DNA from: Puia dinghuensis
GTDB taxonomy: Bacteria; Bacteroidota; Bacteroidia; Chitinophagales; Chitinophagaceae
Length of the DNA stretch: 64,000 bases
Direction of reading: 5' to 3'
Assembly (NCBI RefSeq): GCF_014642875.1
Contig: NZ_BMJC01000004.1
Span: forward strand, 1 to 64,000
The notes beneath the pieces were generated by a model, which searched no databases, was not told the origin of the DNA, and worked only from the letters and a program-made list of their open reading frames with translations. A program made the translations under genes and the position numbers. Every line of letters begins with the position of its first letter. Position 1 is the stretch's first letter. Of the stretch, positions 36,839 through 45,062 are shown in pieces.

Positions 36839-37858
36839 CTAATTCATTTTAAGACGGTAGATCTTTTCAATGATCTCCACCACTTTAAGCCCTTCCAGTG
36901 CATTCGTCGTGATCGGCGCCCTGCCTTTCAGTACGTCGACGACATTTTCGAAGATATAGTGATGATTGGCTGCCGAGCCTTTGTAGGTCCCATAGTCGTT
37001 AGCAGGATTGACGGGTGGCAATTGGGGCATCTCATAATCCTTTATGTTGCACAGCTCCACCACGTTCATGTACTGCCCGCCGACCTTCACGGTGCCGTTC
37101 TCGCCGATGATGGTGATGCTGCTCTCCAGGTTCTCATTCCATACTGATGTGGAATAGTTGATGCAACCCATGCCGCCATTGACAAAGTCAAAGGTTACGA
37201 AGCCGGAGTCTTCGAATTCGGTCTGTCCCTCATGATTGAAGCTGCGGAATTTGCCGTTGAGGTTCTCTATATCCCCGAATAACCAGAACATGATGTCGAT
37301 GAAATGCGAGAACTGGGTAAACAGGGTCCCGCCGTCGAGCTCATTTGTTCCATGCCAGCCGCCCTTCTGATAATAACGGTGATCGCGATTCCAGTAGCAG
37401 TTGATCTCCACCATGAAGACGCGGCCCAGCAGCTTCCTGCGCAGGATGTCCTTAAGCCACAACGAAGGCGGGGAATAGCGGTTCTGCATGACGCAAAACA
37501 CATTCCGGGATTGGTGCAGGGCCTCATAAATAATGCGTTCGCATCCGGCTTTGTGGAGGGCCATCGGCTTCTCGATCACCACATGGCACCCTGCGCGGAG
37601 GCCTTTCAGGGCCTGCTCTTCATGCAGCCCATTGGGCGTCGCGATGCTAAGCACGTCCACCGGCACTTTACTGTCCAGCAATTCGTCGATCGAATTGAAA
37701 AAAGGGACATCGTGATTGATCTCCAGTTGATCCCGGCTCAACACATCGGACAATGCCACCAGCTCACATTCTTTGTTGTTGGAGATCATGGCCGCATGAC
37801 GCTTACCAATATGGCCGCAGCCGATGACGGCGAATTTTATCCTGCCATTTTTGCTCAT
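36839..37858 (-). CDS. Gfo/Idh/MocA-family sugar-nucleotide oxidoreductase (WlbA/WbpB-like)
   Basis: This 339-residue NAD-dependent enzyme begins [20 protein letters not shown] and has the catalytic-region block [18 protein letters not shown], followed by a beta-sheet C-terminal domain with [28 protein letters not shown]. WlbA/WbpB relatives oxidise C3 of UDP-GlcNAcA before a PLP aminotransferase adds the amino group. The 4-bp overlap with the WbpD-like N-acetyltransferase gene supports a shared pathway. The UDP-GlcNAc 6-dehydrogenase (WbpA) that would precede it is not in the window. Confidence 0.85.
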   Translation of the reverse strand: MSKNGRIKFAVIGCGHIGKRHAAMISNNKECELVALSDVLSRDQLEINHDVPFFNSIDELLDSKVPVDVLSIATPNGLHEEQALKGLRAGCHVVIEKPMALHKAGCERIIYEALHQSRNVFCVMQNRYSPPSLWLKDILRRKLLGRVFMVEINCYWNRDHRYYQKGGWHGTNELDGGTLFTQFSHFIDIMFWLFGDIENLNGKFRSFNHEGQTEFEDSGFVTFDFVNGGMGCINYSTSVWNENLESSITIIGENGTVKVGGQYMNVVELCNIKDYEMPQLPPVNPANDYGTYKGSAANHHYIFENVVDVLKGRAPITTNALEGLKVVEIIEKIYRLKMN

Positions 37859-38442
37859 ACTAGTCGGGTAACCTTATTATCCTTTAATTGATACTGCTGT
37901 TTTGTCTCCGGGCATTCCGCCATCCCTTTTTCATCGAATGTCAACCGGTGGCCATATTCACTCACCCACCCTATCTGCCGGCCAGGATTCCCTACTATCA
38001 AAGCGTATGCCGGGACTGATTTTGTCACCACTGCACCTGCGCCGATCATTGCATATTCGCCGATGTCGTTGCCACAGACAATGGTGGCATTGGCTCCGAT
38101 GCTTGCGCCTTTTTTAACGTGGGTCTGCCGGTATTGGTCTTTGCGCACCACAGCGCTGCGCGGGTTGATAACATTGGTGAAAACCATGGAAGGACCCAGG
38201 AAAACATCGTCGGCGCAAATAACGCCGGTGTAAATGGAAACATTGTTCTGCACCTTGACATTATTGCCGAGGATCACCTGGGGTGAGATCACTACATTTT
38301 GACCGATATTACATTTTTCGCCGATGGTGCAGTCCGGCATGACATGGGAAAAATGCCAGATCCTGGTCCCGGCCCCGATGCTGCACCCTTCGTCGATGAC
38401 AGCCGTGGCATGTGCGAAATAGCTTACAGGTTGGTGGATCAT
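37855..38442 (-). CDS. UDP-amino-sugar N-acetyltransferase (WlbB/WbpD-like)
   Basis: A 195-residue left-handed beta-helix protein starting [28 protein letters not shown], the typical WbpD/WlbB start, then [44 protein letters not shown] and [15 protein letters not shown]. It is predicted to acetylate the 3-amino group of UDP-2-acetamido-3-amino-glucuronate with acetyl-CoA. It overlaps the dehydrogenase and Wzc genes by 4 bp each. The length and all the family blocks are complete. Confidence 0.9.
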   Translation of the reverse strand: MIHQPVSYFAHATAVIDEGCSIGAGTRIWHFSHVMPDCTIGEKCNIGQNVVISPQVILGNNVKVQNNVSIYTGVICADDVFLGPSMVFTNVINPRSAVVRKDQYRQTHVKKGASIGANATIVCGNDIGEYAMIGAGAVVTKSVPAYALIVGNPGRQIGWVSEYGHRLTFDEKGMAECPETKQQYQLKDNKVTRLV

Positions 38443-40844
38443 TTTTTTCTTGAAGGTTTGAATAACCGGGATAAGAAGCGGCCCCTTCCGTTCTTGTCCG
38501 CGTCGAAATAACCCGAGTCGGCACCATAGGAATAGCTTCCATAGTAGCCGTAACCATAACCGCCATAATAATTGCCTTCTGCCTGCACATCGTTGAGCAT
38601 CAGGGACAGGCGTGGAAGTTTCCGGTTTACATAAAGGTCTTCCACCATCGAAAGCTGTTTGCGGAAAGTATGGCCCTGGCGGATGATATACAGGGTGCAG
38701 TCCGCATACCGGCTCAGGTTCATGGCGTCGCTTACCAGGCCTACGGGCGCCGTATCCATGACGACGACATCGAAATTCCGGCGAACTTCATTCATCAGCT
38801 TTTCCAGCATCGGGTCGAGCAGGATCTCCGCCGGGTTGGGCGGGATGGGTCCGCAGGGGATCACAAAGAGGTTGTCGACCCCGTCGACCTTGACAAGCAG
38901 CTCCTGGAAGGAGGCCTTGCCGATGATATAGTTGGTGATGCCCATTTTGCGTTTCAGGTCCAGACCGGAAACGATCTTGGGTTTGCGGATATCGAACTCC
39001 ATGATCACAGTGCGTTTGCCCGTCAGCGCCATTACGGCGGCCACATTGGTACTGACGAATGATTTTCCTTCGCCGCTGAAGGAGGAAGTAACCATGATCA
39101 CCGGCTTTTCCACTTTGTTCAACACGTACTGCAGATTCGTGCGGACGATGCGAAACTGTTCGGAGATGAAATGCCGGTTGTTCATGGTTGCCACCAGCGT
39201 CTCACTCTGGTTTGAATGGCCGATCTCGCCCAAAATGGGGGCATGGGTGTATTTTTCCACGTCTGCCCTGTTGCGAACCTTATCCCGCAGGATCTCCATG
39301 AGGGCTACGACCCCGATGGGGACCAGCAATCCCACCAGTAAGTACATGGTATAGACCTTCTTCCGGTTGGGTTCGATGGCAATGGATGATTCCAGTGCAG
39401 GCTCGATGACCTTTGAATTCGAAATAGTGGAAGCGGAAGAAATAGCCGTTTCCAGCTTCTTCTGCAGCAGGAAGGAATAGAGTTCTTCCAATATTTTTTG
39501 CTGCCGGGAGATGTCCAGGAGCTGCATAGATTTTCCGGGTATGGATTGGATATTACCCTGCAATTTCTCTTCCTGTTTGCGCAGGTTCTCGCCCTCGATG
39601 ACATAGGACTGGCGGACATTCGTCAACGCCTGGCTGATACCATAGCGCACCTTTTCGAGGGTGGAATCCATGCTTATGATCAGGGGGTTATCCGGGGTGG
39701 TAGTCTTCAGGTCGGCGTCCCGGGTCAGCTGCATCTGGTTGTAATTATTGATCAGCTGCAGGAGGGCGGGTTCCGCGATGCCGAGGTCGACGGGAACGAT
39801 ATTGTATCTGTTCTTGCTGTCCTGGATGTATTCCAGCAGCCAGTTGAGCACATTCATCTTGACCTCCTGGGTAGCCTTTTCCTTGGCGGTCCCGTTGAGA
39901 TTGTCCAGGTAGGTCTTGGATTGTGTGCTGACATCATAGGCCTGGTTATTGATCATGAAATTCTTCATGTTGCCCTGAACGCCGCCCAGCTCATCTTTCA
40001 GGTTAAGGAGCCGGTCGTCGATGAACCGAAGGGTTATGCTGGCGATACGAGTCTTGTCTTCAACGATCAGACTATCATACACCGACATCAGGTTGTTCAG
40101 CACATCCACACCCAGCTTCGTATCCACTCCATCGAAACTGAGGTTGAGGATCGTCGTCTGTTCGCTGGCCTGCACCACTTTCAACCCGTCCTGCAACCCT
40201 TCCGCCGCACTCAGCAAGGGCTGCCAGTTGCAAAGGAAGATGCGGGGAATCGGCCGGATCACGCCGCCGGGTATTCGTACCAATGCGCAGAGGTTCTCGC
40301 CCACCTTGAAGGGCTGGCCGAAGACAATGGGCGTCTTTCCTTCGTCCAGCAGGAACTGGTTGTCGTTGATGATCGTTGCCTTGAAACCGAAGCCGGTGAC
40401 CGAGTCGACTAATTTGTAGATCTGCAGCTCAACGGGGTTGTCCGCGTATTGTAAGGTAGACCGGATGCTGCCTTTCACGTAGTAGACGCGCTGCAATCCA
40501 AGGTTGCGCGCCACTCTTTCCAGTACGGGCCGTGAGCGAAGTATCTGGATCTCATTGTTGAGGTTGGAATTCCCCGGGCTCATGAACAACTCATCGAAAC
40601 GGGGATCCCTCATCCCTCCTCCGCCTTCATTCTTGATGAGCATGGAAGACTGAACATGGTAGACGGGTACCGTATACCGGATCTTCAGATAGGCCGCTAC
40701 CAGGCCGATGAGTCCGGAGAGAACGACCCATGGAAGATACCGAAGGTATTTAAAGATAAATTCCTTCAGGTTAATGGAAGCCGGTTTCTCGTTGTTGGCG
40801 TTTGTCGCCGGCTGGATGGGTACCTCGTTGGTGATCTCAGACAT
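38439..40844 (-). CDS. wzc: Wzc-like polysaccharide co-polymerase and bacterial tyrosine kinase
   Basis: An 801-residue inner-membrane protein. The N-terminal transmembrane helix is about residues 37-55, a large periplasmic Wzz/GNVR part runs to a second helix near 498-520, and a cytoplasmic BY-kinase follows with Walker [11 protein letters not shown] (586-595), Walker A' [10 protein letters not shown] (613-622) and Walker B DVVVMDTA (692-699). The tail has nine tyrosines between 759 and 779, the autophosphorylation cluster. It controls chain length and export, cycling between phosphorylated and dephosphorylated forms; the PHP phosphatase at 255-998 is the likely opposing enzyme. Confidence 0.94.
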   Translation of the reverse strand: MSEITNEVPIQPATNANNEKPASINLKEFIFKYLRYLPWVVLSGLIGLVAAYLKIRYTVPVYHVQSSMLIKNEGGGGMRDPRFDELFMSPGNSNLNNEIQILRSRPVLERVARNLGLQRVYYVKGSIRSTLQYADNPVELQIYKLVDSVTGFGFKATIINDNQFLLDEGKTPIVFGQPFKVGENLCALVRIPGGVIRPIPRIFLCNWQPLLSAAEGLQDGLKVVQASEQTTILNLSFDGVDTKLGVDVLNNLMSVYDSLIVEDKTRIASITLRFIDDRLLNLKDELGGVQGNMKNFMINNQAYDVSTQSKTYLDNLNGTAKEKATQEVKMNVLNWLLEYIQDSKNRYNIVPVDLGIAEPALLQLINNYNQMQLTRDADLKTTTPDNPLIISMDSTLEKVRYGISQALTNVRQSYVIEGENLRKQEEKLQGNIQSIPGKSMQLLDISRQQKILEELYSFLLQKKLETAISSASTISNSKVIEPALESSIAIEPNRKKVYTMYLLVGLLVPIGVVALMEILRDKVRNRADVEKYTHAPILGEIGHSNQSETLVATMNNRHFISEQFRIVRTNLQYVLNKVEKPVIMVTSSFSGEGKSFVSTNVAAVMALTGKRTVIMEFDIRKPKIVSGLDLKRKMGITNYIIGKASFQELLVKVDGVDNLFVIPCGPIPPNPAEILLDPMLEKLMNEVRRNFDVVVMDTAPVGLVSDAMNLSRYADCTLYIIRQGHTFRKQLSMVEDLYVNRKLPRLSLMLNDVQAEGNYYGGYGYGYYGSYSYGADSGYFDADKNGRGRFLSRLFKPSRKK

Positions 40845-40867
40845 AGATATCTGCTGTGGGAAGGTAA

Positions 40868-41698
40868 TTACTTATGGAAGATGCTGTAGATGATTGCTAA
40901 CGTCGATACGATAGCAGAGGCGATGGTGATATTCCGGTAGGTAACCTGGTCGCTGGCTGCAACTCTGCCTTTGGATGCCTCTACGATGATGACGTCATTC
41001 GGCTGGAGGTAAAAATAAGGTGAAGCCATGATCTCGGGTTTGGTCAGATCGAGCCGCGCAAACTCCCGTTTCCCGTTATTGACGCGGATGAACAATACAT
41101 TGTCCCTGCGTCCATAGAAGGTGAGGTCGCCGGCCAGGCCCAGTGCCTCCAGAAGGCTGATGCGCGCACCCGGGATATTAAAGACACCGGGTTTGTTTAT
41201 TTCACCGAGCACGGTAAACCGGTAGTTGAGGAAACGAACGGTAAAATAAACGTTCTTCAGGTATACACTCAATTTTGCGCCCAGGGTATCTTTCAACTGC
41301 GATTGCGTCATTCCTGAGATATGCAGCGGTCCAAGACCCTGAAACTGAATGTATCCGGAGTCATCAACCAGATAGCCGCCAGTGGAAGGGGTGGACGAAC
41401 CGCTTGTCCCGGCCGGGGAACCAGCGCCCGCCGCCGCGCCGCCACCTGGCGCACCTGTCACCGACTGATTATAAAGCGCTGTAGCGGCGGGGTTATCGCT
41501 ATAAACGATGATGTTTAACTGATCGCCATTCTGAATCAGCGGCTCCGGGACGTTGATCTGGCTCAACCGGGCTGTATCGAATTGACCCTGCATCAGGGTG
41601 ATGCGGCGGGTGTTCGCACAGGATCCGAATAGACAGGCCAGCGCAGGCAGGAGAAGTACGAGAATCCAGAGACGGTTCGGACGCCGGAGGATGGGCAT
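40868..41698 (-). CDS. wza: Wza-like outer-membrane polysaccharide export lipoprotein
   Basis: This 276-residue protein has a lipoprotein signal with lipobox LFGSC (Cys27), then the polysaccharide-export domain starting NVPEPLIQNGDQLNIIVYSDNP, an unusual Gly/Ala/Ser-rich insertion (about residues 85-112), and a beta-grasp region with FTVLGEINKPGVFNIPGARISLLEALG. A hydrophobic C-terminal helix (about 255-274) is typical of Bacteroidetes forms. It should assemble an outer-membrane channel that works with the Wzc-like protein encoded 23 bp downstream. It is shorter than E. coli Wza, as usual in this phylum. Confidence 0.92.
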   Translation of the reverse strand: MPILRRPNRLWILVLLLPALACLFGSCANTRRITLMQGQFDTARLSQINVPEPLIQNGDQLNIIVYSDNPAATALYNQSVTGAPGGGAAAGAGSPAGTSGSSTPSTGGYLVDDSGYIQFQGLGPLHISGMTQSQLKDTLGAKLSVYLKNVYFTVRFLNYRFTVLGEINKPGVFNIPGARISLLEALGLAGDLTFYGRRDNVLFIRVNNGKREFARLDLTKPEIMASPYFYLQPNDVIIVEASKGRVAASDQVTYRNITIASAIVSTLAIIYSIFHK

Positions 41699-41727
41699 AG
41701 TTATAAATAAGATTTTCTTCAGGAGTA

Positions 41728-42234
41728 CTATCGGTTGTTCATAGCCACATTCGAACGGTCTACCACGGCCACCAGGGCGAAACCGATGCTTTCGATGACG
41801 ACCTGGACCTTTTTTCTGAACACCTTGATGACGGTGCCTTGCTTGTCCATCAGTGGTCCCCGCCGGATCGTTACCTTACTGTCCGTCTGCAGATCGAGCG
41901 GCACGGCGGTGACATCATCATAGCTATCGAGAAATTTCCGGATGGTTTGGATCTCGCTCTCCCGCACCCTTGCCGGTTTACCCAGCCAATATACAAAATT
42001 CACGACCCCATTGATGCATCGAACCAGGGAGAGATCGGTCTCTACTACCCGAACGAAAACGTAAGACTTGAACAGCGGTTCTTCTACCCATTTGATCCTG
42101 TCGCTCCATTTCTTTCGCACCTTGTTGAGTGGGCAATAGGCTTCGATCCCGTTGTTCTGAAGCAGGCCAAACACTTTCTTCTCCCACCGGGGCTTTGTGT
42201 AGACTGCATACCAACTCTTTTTGTCACCAGGCAT
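41728..42234 (-). CDS. UpxY/RfaH-like NusG-family transcription antiterminator
   Basis: A 168-residue NusG-family protein: an NGN domain (SWYAVYTKPRWEKKVFGLLQ, then FKSYVFVRVVETDLSLVRCINGVVNFVYWLG) and a C-terminal KOW-like part (IRRGPLMDKQGTVIKVFRKKVQVVIESIGFAL). In Bacteroides, UpxY proteins sit first in capsule operons and let RNA polymerase read through the leader of their own operon. Here it is also first, after a leader of about 300 nt, and would be needed for the 42-kb transcript. The start ATG is clear; the gene lies 29 bp before the wza-like gene. Confidence 0.9.
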   Translation of the reverse strand: MPGDKKSWYAVYTKPRWEKKVFGLLQNNGIEAYCPLNKVRKKWSDRIKWVEEPLFKSYVFVRVVETDLSLVRCINGVVNFVYWLGKPARVRESEIQTIRKFLDSYDDVTAVPLDLQTDSKVTIRRGPLMDKQGTVIKVFRKKVQVVIESIGFALVAVVDRSNVAMNNR

Positions 42235-42541
42235 AGCTTCGCCTCCTCAGTCCCAGGAATTTCCTATAACTGATTGATTTAAAGTTATTTGAGAAAACAG
42301 TTCCTTACAGCCACATCTAAACCTAATTTAAACGGAAAAGGGTACAAGCGAGCATGTTGTACTACTCCTTATACCCTTGCCATATATAAGTTTATAGAAT
42401 TTACCTTTTTGATTCTTCACAGGACTTAAACAAATTTTTCGCCAATTTATTCCGAAACCACCCAAGAACAGCAATCCCTCCATTTTATTGTACACATAAT
42501 ACACAAAATCCTATAAAAGAGTAGCTTAGAACTGTCGGTTG
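42235..42541 (-). other. Untranslated leader of the polysaccharide operon
   Basis: This AT-rich stretch of about 300 bp has no convincing gene on either strand and lies between the candidate promoter and the UpxY-like start codon. A long untranslated leader is what UpxY-type antitermination needs. Apart from the two competing hairpins, I see no classical terminator with a long T-run. Confidence 0.6.
42335..42378 (-). promoter_or_regulatory. Competing hairpins in the polysaccharide operon leader
   Basis: In the leader RNA two inverted repeats share sequence. GTACAA (plus 42342-42347) pairs with TTGTAC (42357-42362) around a 9-nt loop, while AAGGGTA (42338-42344) can pair with TACCCTT (42372-42378). 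Both cannot form fully at once. A TTTTCC run follows on the transcribed strand. This could be a pause or attenuation site for the UpxY-like protein; the regulatory role is inference. Confidence 0.4.
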
Positions 42542-42574
42542 CAAATATAAGTGATTTTGGAAAAGCGATGGCAA
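42542..42574 (-). promoter_or_regulatory. Bacteroidetes-type promoter of the polysaccharide operon
   Basis: On the minus strand TATATTTG (42542-42549) matches the TAnnTTTG -7 element and TTG (42572-42574) lies 22 bp upstream, within the spacing known for Bacteroidetes housekeeping promoters. Transcription would start near 42535, giving a leader of about 300 nt before the UpxY-like gene. It overlaps the region just downstream of the gene ending at 42577. Confidence 0.6.
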
Positions 42575-42576
42575 TT

Positions 42577-43122
42577 TTAGGACTTTTCACCGGCGAGCCT
42601 GCTGATGACCCAGTATAGCGCACAGACCAACATGAAAAGGATGCACACGATGACGATGGAAAATTTCACTCTGGCCAGATTGTAGGCAACAGTGACATTC
42701 CATTGAGAAACAGGCCCGCGGATGGTGTGGGCAAGAGAGATATTCTCTATCACGTCGCAGGCGGTAGCTAGTATAATGAGCCATGCAAAGCCCTTGCCGC
42801 CCTTGATCATGATCTCGTTGCCGGTACAGGCGGAGATAAAAAGACACCCCAGCGCGATGGCCAGGGTGTATAAAACCATAAAAATATAAGCGAAATAGGT
42901 GCTTTTTACGCCTTGTTCGTATTTACCTGTCTGCTTCCAATTATCGATAATGGCCTGGGCCTTACCGGCCGTTTTGGCGATCTCGAATTGAACGATCTCA
43001 TCGGAGTTTAGAGGAGCGAGATAGCTTCTGACCCAGATCATATAGCCGATGGTAAGCAGGAAGAAAAACCAGAAAAGTTGTCGCAGACGGCTGAATCGGG
43101 CAGACCACGATGGTGGTTCCAT
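42577..43122 (-). CDS. Small four-helix membrane protein, function unknown
   Basis: I do not recognise this 181-residue protein. Four hydrophobic helices are visible: LFWFFFLLTIGYMIWV (about 13-28), YFAYIFMVLYTLAIALGCLFI (about 75-95), GFAWLIILATACDVIENISLA (about 110-130) and FSIVIVCILFMLVCALYWVI (about 154-173). A soluble loop of about 40 residues lies between helices 1 and 2. It starts 43 bp after the Rsr stop on the same strand and may be co-transcribed with it. Its stop is next to the promoter of the polysaccharide operon. Confidence 0.72.
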   Translation of the reverse strand: MEPPSWSARFSRLRQLFWFFFLLTIGYMIWVRSYLAPLNSDEIVQFEIAKTAGKAQAIIDNWKQTGKYEQGVKSTYFAYIFMVLYTLAIALGCLFISACTGNEIMIKGGKGFAWLIILATACDVIENISLAHTIRGPVSQWNVTVAYNLARVKFSIVIVCILFMLVCALYWVISRLAGEKS

Positions 43123-43165
43123 ATAGAAGGTTTATTGGAAGACGTTAAGGTAGCGAAAATCTGCC

Positions 43166-44656
43166 TTACTCCAAAAACTCCTTTTCCATCGCGTGCAGCG
43201 TTTCTGTTACTCCTTCCTTCCAGCCGGCGATGAGGAACACATCCTCTTCCAGGCATTCGAGGGTCTTAGCGCCATAGCCGGCCAGATCGAAGAGATACAG
43301 CCGCGCGCGGGGCGCCACCTGGCTCCGATATTGACGCCACCAGTGGCTGAGATCAGCGCCTGCGGGTTGATTGAAGCCACGGTTGTCCCATAGGCGACAA
43401 TCGGTGAAGACAAGGACCCTGTCTACAGCTTGATTCTTCCGCAGGAGGTCTTGCAGCACCAGCCAGGCGTTGATAGCATACCCGGCTTCGCCTTCGTGGG
43501 CGCGGAAGGCATCGACGGCCATCAGGATAGATTGCGGCCGCAACTCCAGCGGTCGCCAGGTGTTGCCGATGACACCGGTGATCACCCTATCTCCCCGGTT
43601 TTTCCAAAGCATGGCCAGCAGGGGAGCGATATCGAACCGCTGCGCACCGGCGTAGCCTTCCACCGGACGTTTCATGCTGTTGCTTACATCCATGGCGATG
43701 ACCGAGCTGCCTTCCCTGCCAAAGTCACTCCGGACCCAGCTGCTGTGGAGCACGGCCTGCTCCAGGGCCTCGGCCAGCATGCCGGCGCCACCCTGATCGA
43801 TGTTACGCAGACCACGATAAACTTCGAGCAGTCGAAGCGGCGAAGTTCCGCTGCGGCTTACAGCTGTGGGGTTGCCGAGGTATTCGGCGGCCAGTTTCAG
43901 TACTTTGCCGCTGACGCCTGCGCAAAGCATAGGCCGCAGGTTGTTCAGCAGGGCCGTATAACCGATGCGGAAAGAGGAAATACCTTCTTTCCATTTATCG
44001 CGCAGCGCTACCTGCCGCTGTTCGGGGCTATCATAATGCTGATGATGCAGGGCATGCCATTCCTGCTCCCAATTACTGCGGAAGGGGATCTGATCGCGCA
44101 GGATCTTCATGAACAGGCTTTTCCTGGCTTTATCCGACGCCTTTGGCCGTACGACTTGCAGGGCCTCTCTCAGCGCTATCTGGGTCTCACGGCTATAGCG
44201 GGCGAAGGAATATTCATCCAGGCGATGGAAGAGGTTGGCAAAATGCTTCCGTACAGCACGACCCGGTTTTTCTCCTGCCTTGGCGGCGCGTTGATAATAT
44301 TGCAGCCACAGCGGGATATCGAGCGGCTGGCGAACGATACGCCCGACGAGAAGACCGGTCTTTTCCTCGTTGCCGCCAACGGCGGCCAGCTCAGCGGTGA
44401 GCCAGAAGGCCGTTGCACGGAAATCTTTTTCTTCACCAAGGTGGATGGCGAGCCGAGCGATGCGATCGTGGTCGCTCGAGCTGATCGTTTTACGGATAGC
44501 CATCCCTTCTTCGGACAGGGGGTCGGCGGGGTCATTGGCCAGCGATGCGGCCAGCAGGCCCCGATAGAAGTTGTCCCGGTTGTCGTCCCCGGTTCTTACG
44601 TAGGTGTAGCGGGCGTCGGCGGATTGTCTTCCTCTGAGACTAAAGTTGAATTTCAT
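43166..44656 (-). CDS. rsr: Ro60/Rsr-like RNA-binding protein (TROVE plus vWA)
   Basis: This protein of 496 residues starts at ATG 44654-44656, after an AAGGAAAT ribosome-binding site; a longer reading frame begins further upstream but would run through a terminator hairpin. The N-terminal three fifths fit the helical TROVE ring (for example NFYRGLLAASLANDPADPLSEEGMAIR) and the C-terminal part is a von Willebrand A domain with an intact metal site DVSNS (residues 323-327) and VFTDCRLWDN. Ro60 and bacterial Rsr bind misfolded RNAs and Y RNAs and work with exonucleases in RNA quality control. Candidate RNAs lie directly upstream. Confidence 0.9.
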   Translation of the reverse strand: MKFNFSLRGRQSADARYTYVRTGDDNRDNFYRGLLAASLANDPADPLSEEGMAIRKTISSSDHDRIARLAIHLGEEKDFRATAFWLTAELAAVGGNEEKTGLLVGRIVRQPLDIPLWLQYYQRAAKAGEKPGRAVRKHFANLFHRLDEYSFARYSRETQIALREALQVVRPKASDKARKSLFMKILRDQIPFRSNWEQEWHALHHQHYDSPEQRQVALRDKWKEGISSFRIGYTALLNNLRPMLCAGVSGKVLKLAAEYLGNPTAVSRSGTSPLRLLEVYRGLRNIDQGGAGMLAEALEQAVLHSSWVRSDFGREGSSVIAMDVSNSMKRPVEGYAGAQRFDIAPLLAMLWKNRGDRVITGVIGNTWRPLELRPQSILMAVDAFRAHEGEAGYAINAWLVLQDLLRKNQAVDRVLVFTDCRLWDNRGFNQPAGADLSHWWRQYRSQVAPRARLYLFDLAGYGAKTLECLEEDVFLIAGWKEGVTETLHAMEKEFLE

Positions 44657-44673
44657 GGCTATTTCCTTTTTAT

Positions 44674-44704
44674 AAAAAAACCCCGGTTCGTTTATCGACC
44701 GGGG
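44674..44704 (-). terminator. Rho-independent terminator just before the rsr start
   Basis: On the minus strand CCCCGGT (44704-44698), a 10-nt loop and ACCGGGG (44687-44681) are followed by seven T (44680-44674). It lies only 17 nt before the rsr ATG. It would end candidate RNA 2, or act as an attenuator of rsr. Confidence 0.8.
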
Positions 44705-44802
44705 CTTACTGGGCACTGTTTTGCAGCACCTATCGAATGCCATTCGGTCGATTGGACATGGTTGAGGTTATAATATGTCGGTGGTTCTCCGTGTTCATAT
44801 GA
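44681..44802 (-). ncRNA. Candidate small RNA 2 upstream of rsr
   Basis: This segment between two terminators of the minus strand is non-coding and can fold: CGAAT-GGC-ATTCG forms a 5-bp hairpin, and GGTGCTG-CAAAA-CAGTGCC forms a 7-bp stem with two G-U pairs just before the terminator. There is no own promoter that I can see, so it would come from read-through of RNA 1. Its position beside rsr makes a Y-like RNA possible. I could not match a Y-RNA consensus by eye. Confidence 0.4.
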
Positions 44803-44830
44803 AAAAGCCCCGCTCGAAGGCGGGGCTTTT
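44803..44830. terminator. Strong bidirectional terminator-like hairpin
   Basis: AAAAGCCCCGC (44803-44813) and GCGGGGCTTTT (44820-44830) form a perfect 11-bp stem with the 6-nt loop TCGAAG. T-runs follow on both strands. On the minus strand it would end candidate RNA 1. Confidence 0.85.
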
Positions 44831-44965
44831 ATATGCTGAGTCTTTTTTTGTTACTGTTACAGCACTTCTTGCCCCGCGGGTATACACGCCTTATTCTGGT
44901 CGTACCAGGAGATAATTTGTGTATGTGTATACTGTCGTAGCATAAAAGTGCGTGGGTTTGTTTTA
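44803..44965 (-). ncRNA. Candidate structured small RNA 1 upstream of rsr
   Basis: A transcript of about 160 nt is predicted between a promoter (44972-45004) and the 11-bp terminator. It has nested complementarity: GCACTT (44951-44946) with AAGTGC (44867-44862), then GTATACAC (44932-44925) with GTGTATAC (44887-44880), then CTGGT-ACG-ACCAG (44908-44896). The long end-to-end stem with internal loops and a terminal hairpin is the general layout of Ro-associated Y RNAs, and the gene that follows encodes a Ro protein. No reading frame of note exists. The Y-RNA identity is inference. Confidence 0.55.
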
Positions 44966-44971
44966 TCCTTA

Positions 44972-45004
44972 CAAAAATAAAATTCTTTTTCTCTTTTCGG
45001 CAAA
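44972..45004 (-). promoter_or_regulatory. Consensus Bacteroidetes promoter for the rsr region RNAs
   Basis: On the minus strand TTTG (45004-45001) is followed after exactly 21 nt by TATTTTTG (44979-44972), a full match to TTTG and TAnnTTTG. It lies just downstream of the histidine kinase stop codon and would drive candidate RNAs 1 and 2 and, by read-through, rsr. Confidence 0.72.
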
Positions 45005-45062
45005 ATTTCTTGAATTTTTTTTTGACGACGGCGGCGCGGCCGGGGGAGTGTGGCGGGGGTGC

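Noticed and set aside
44681-44704. tRNA T-arm or YrlA-like tRNA mimic, suggested by GGTTCG
   Set aside because: The loop does not have the TTCRANN pattern or a 7-nt loop, there is no matching D-arm or acceptor stem, and the T-run after the stem on the minus strand fits a terminator better.
43430-44773. Long open frame of about 447 codons on the plus strand
   Set aside because: It is antisense to rsr, whose TROVE and vWA motifs are intact, and it runs through the terminator hairpin before rsr.
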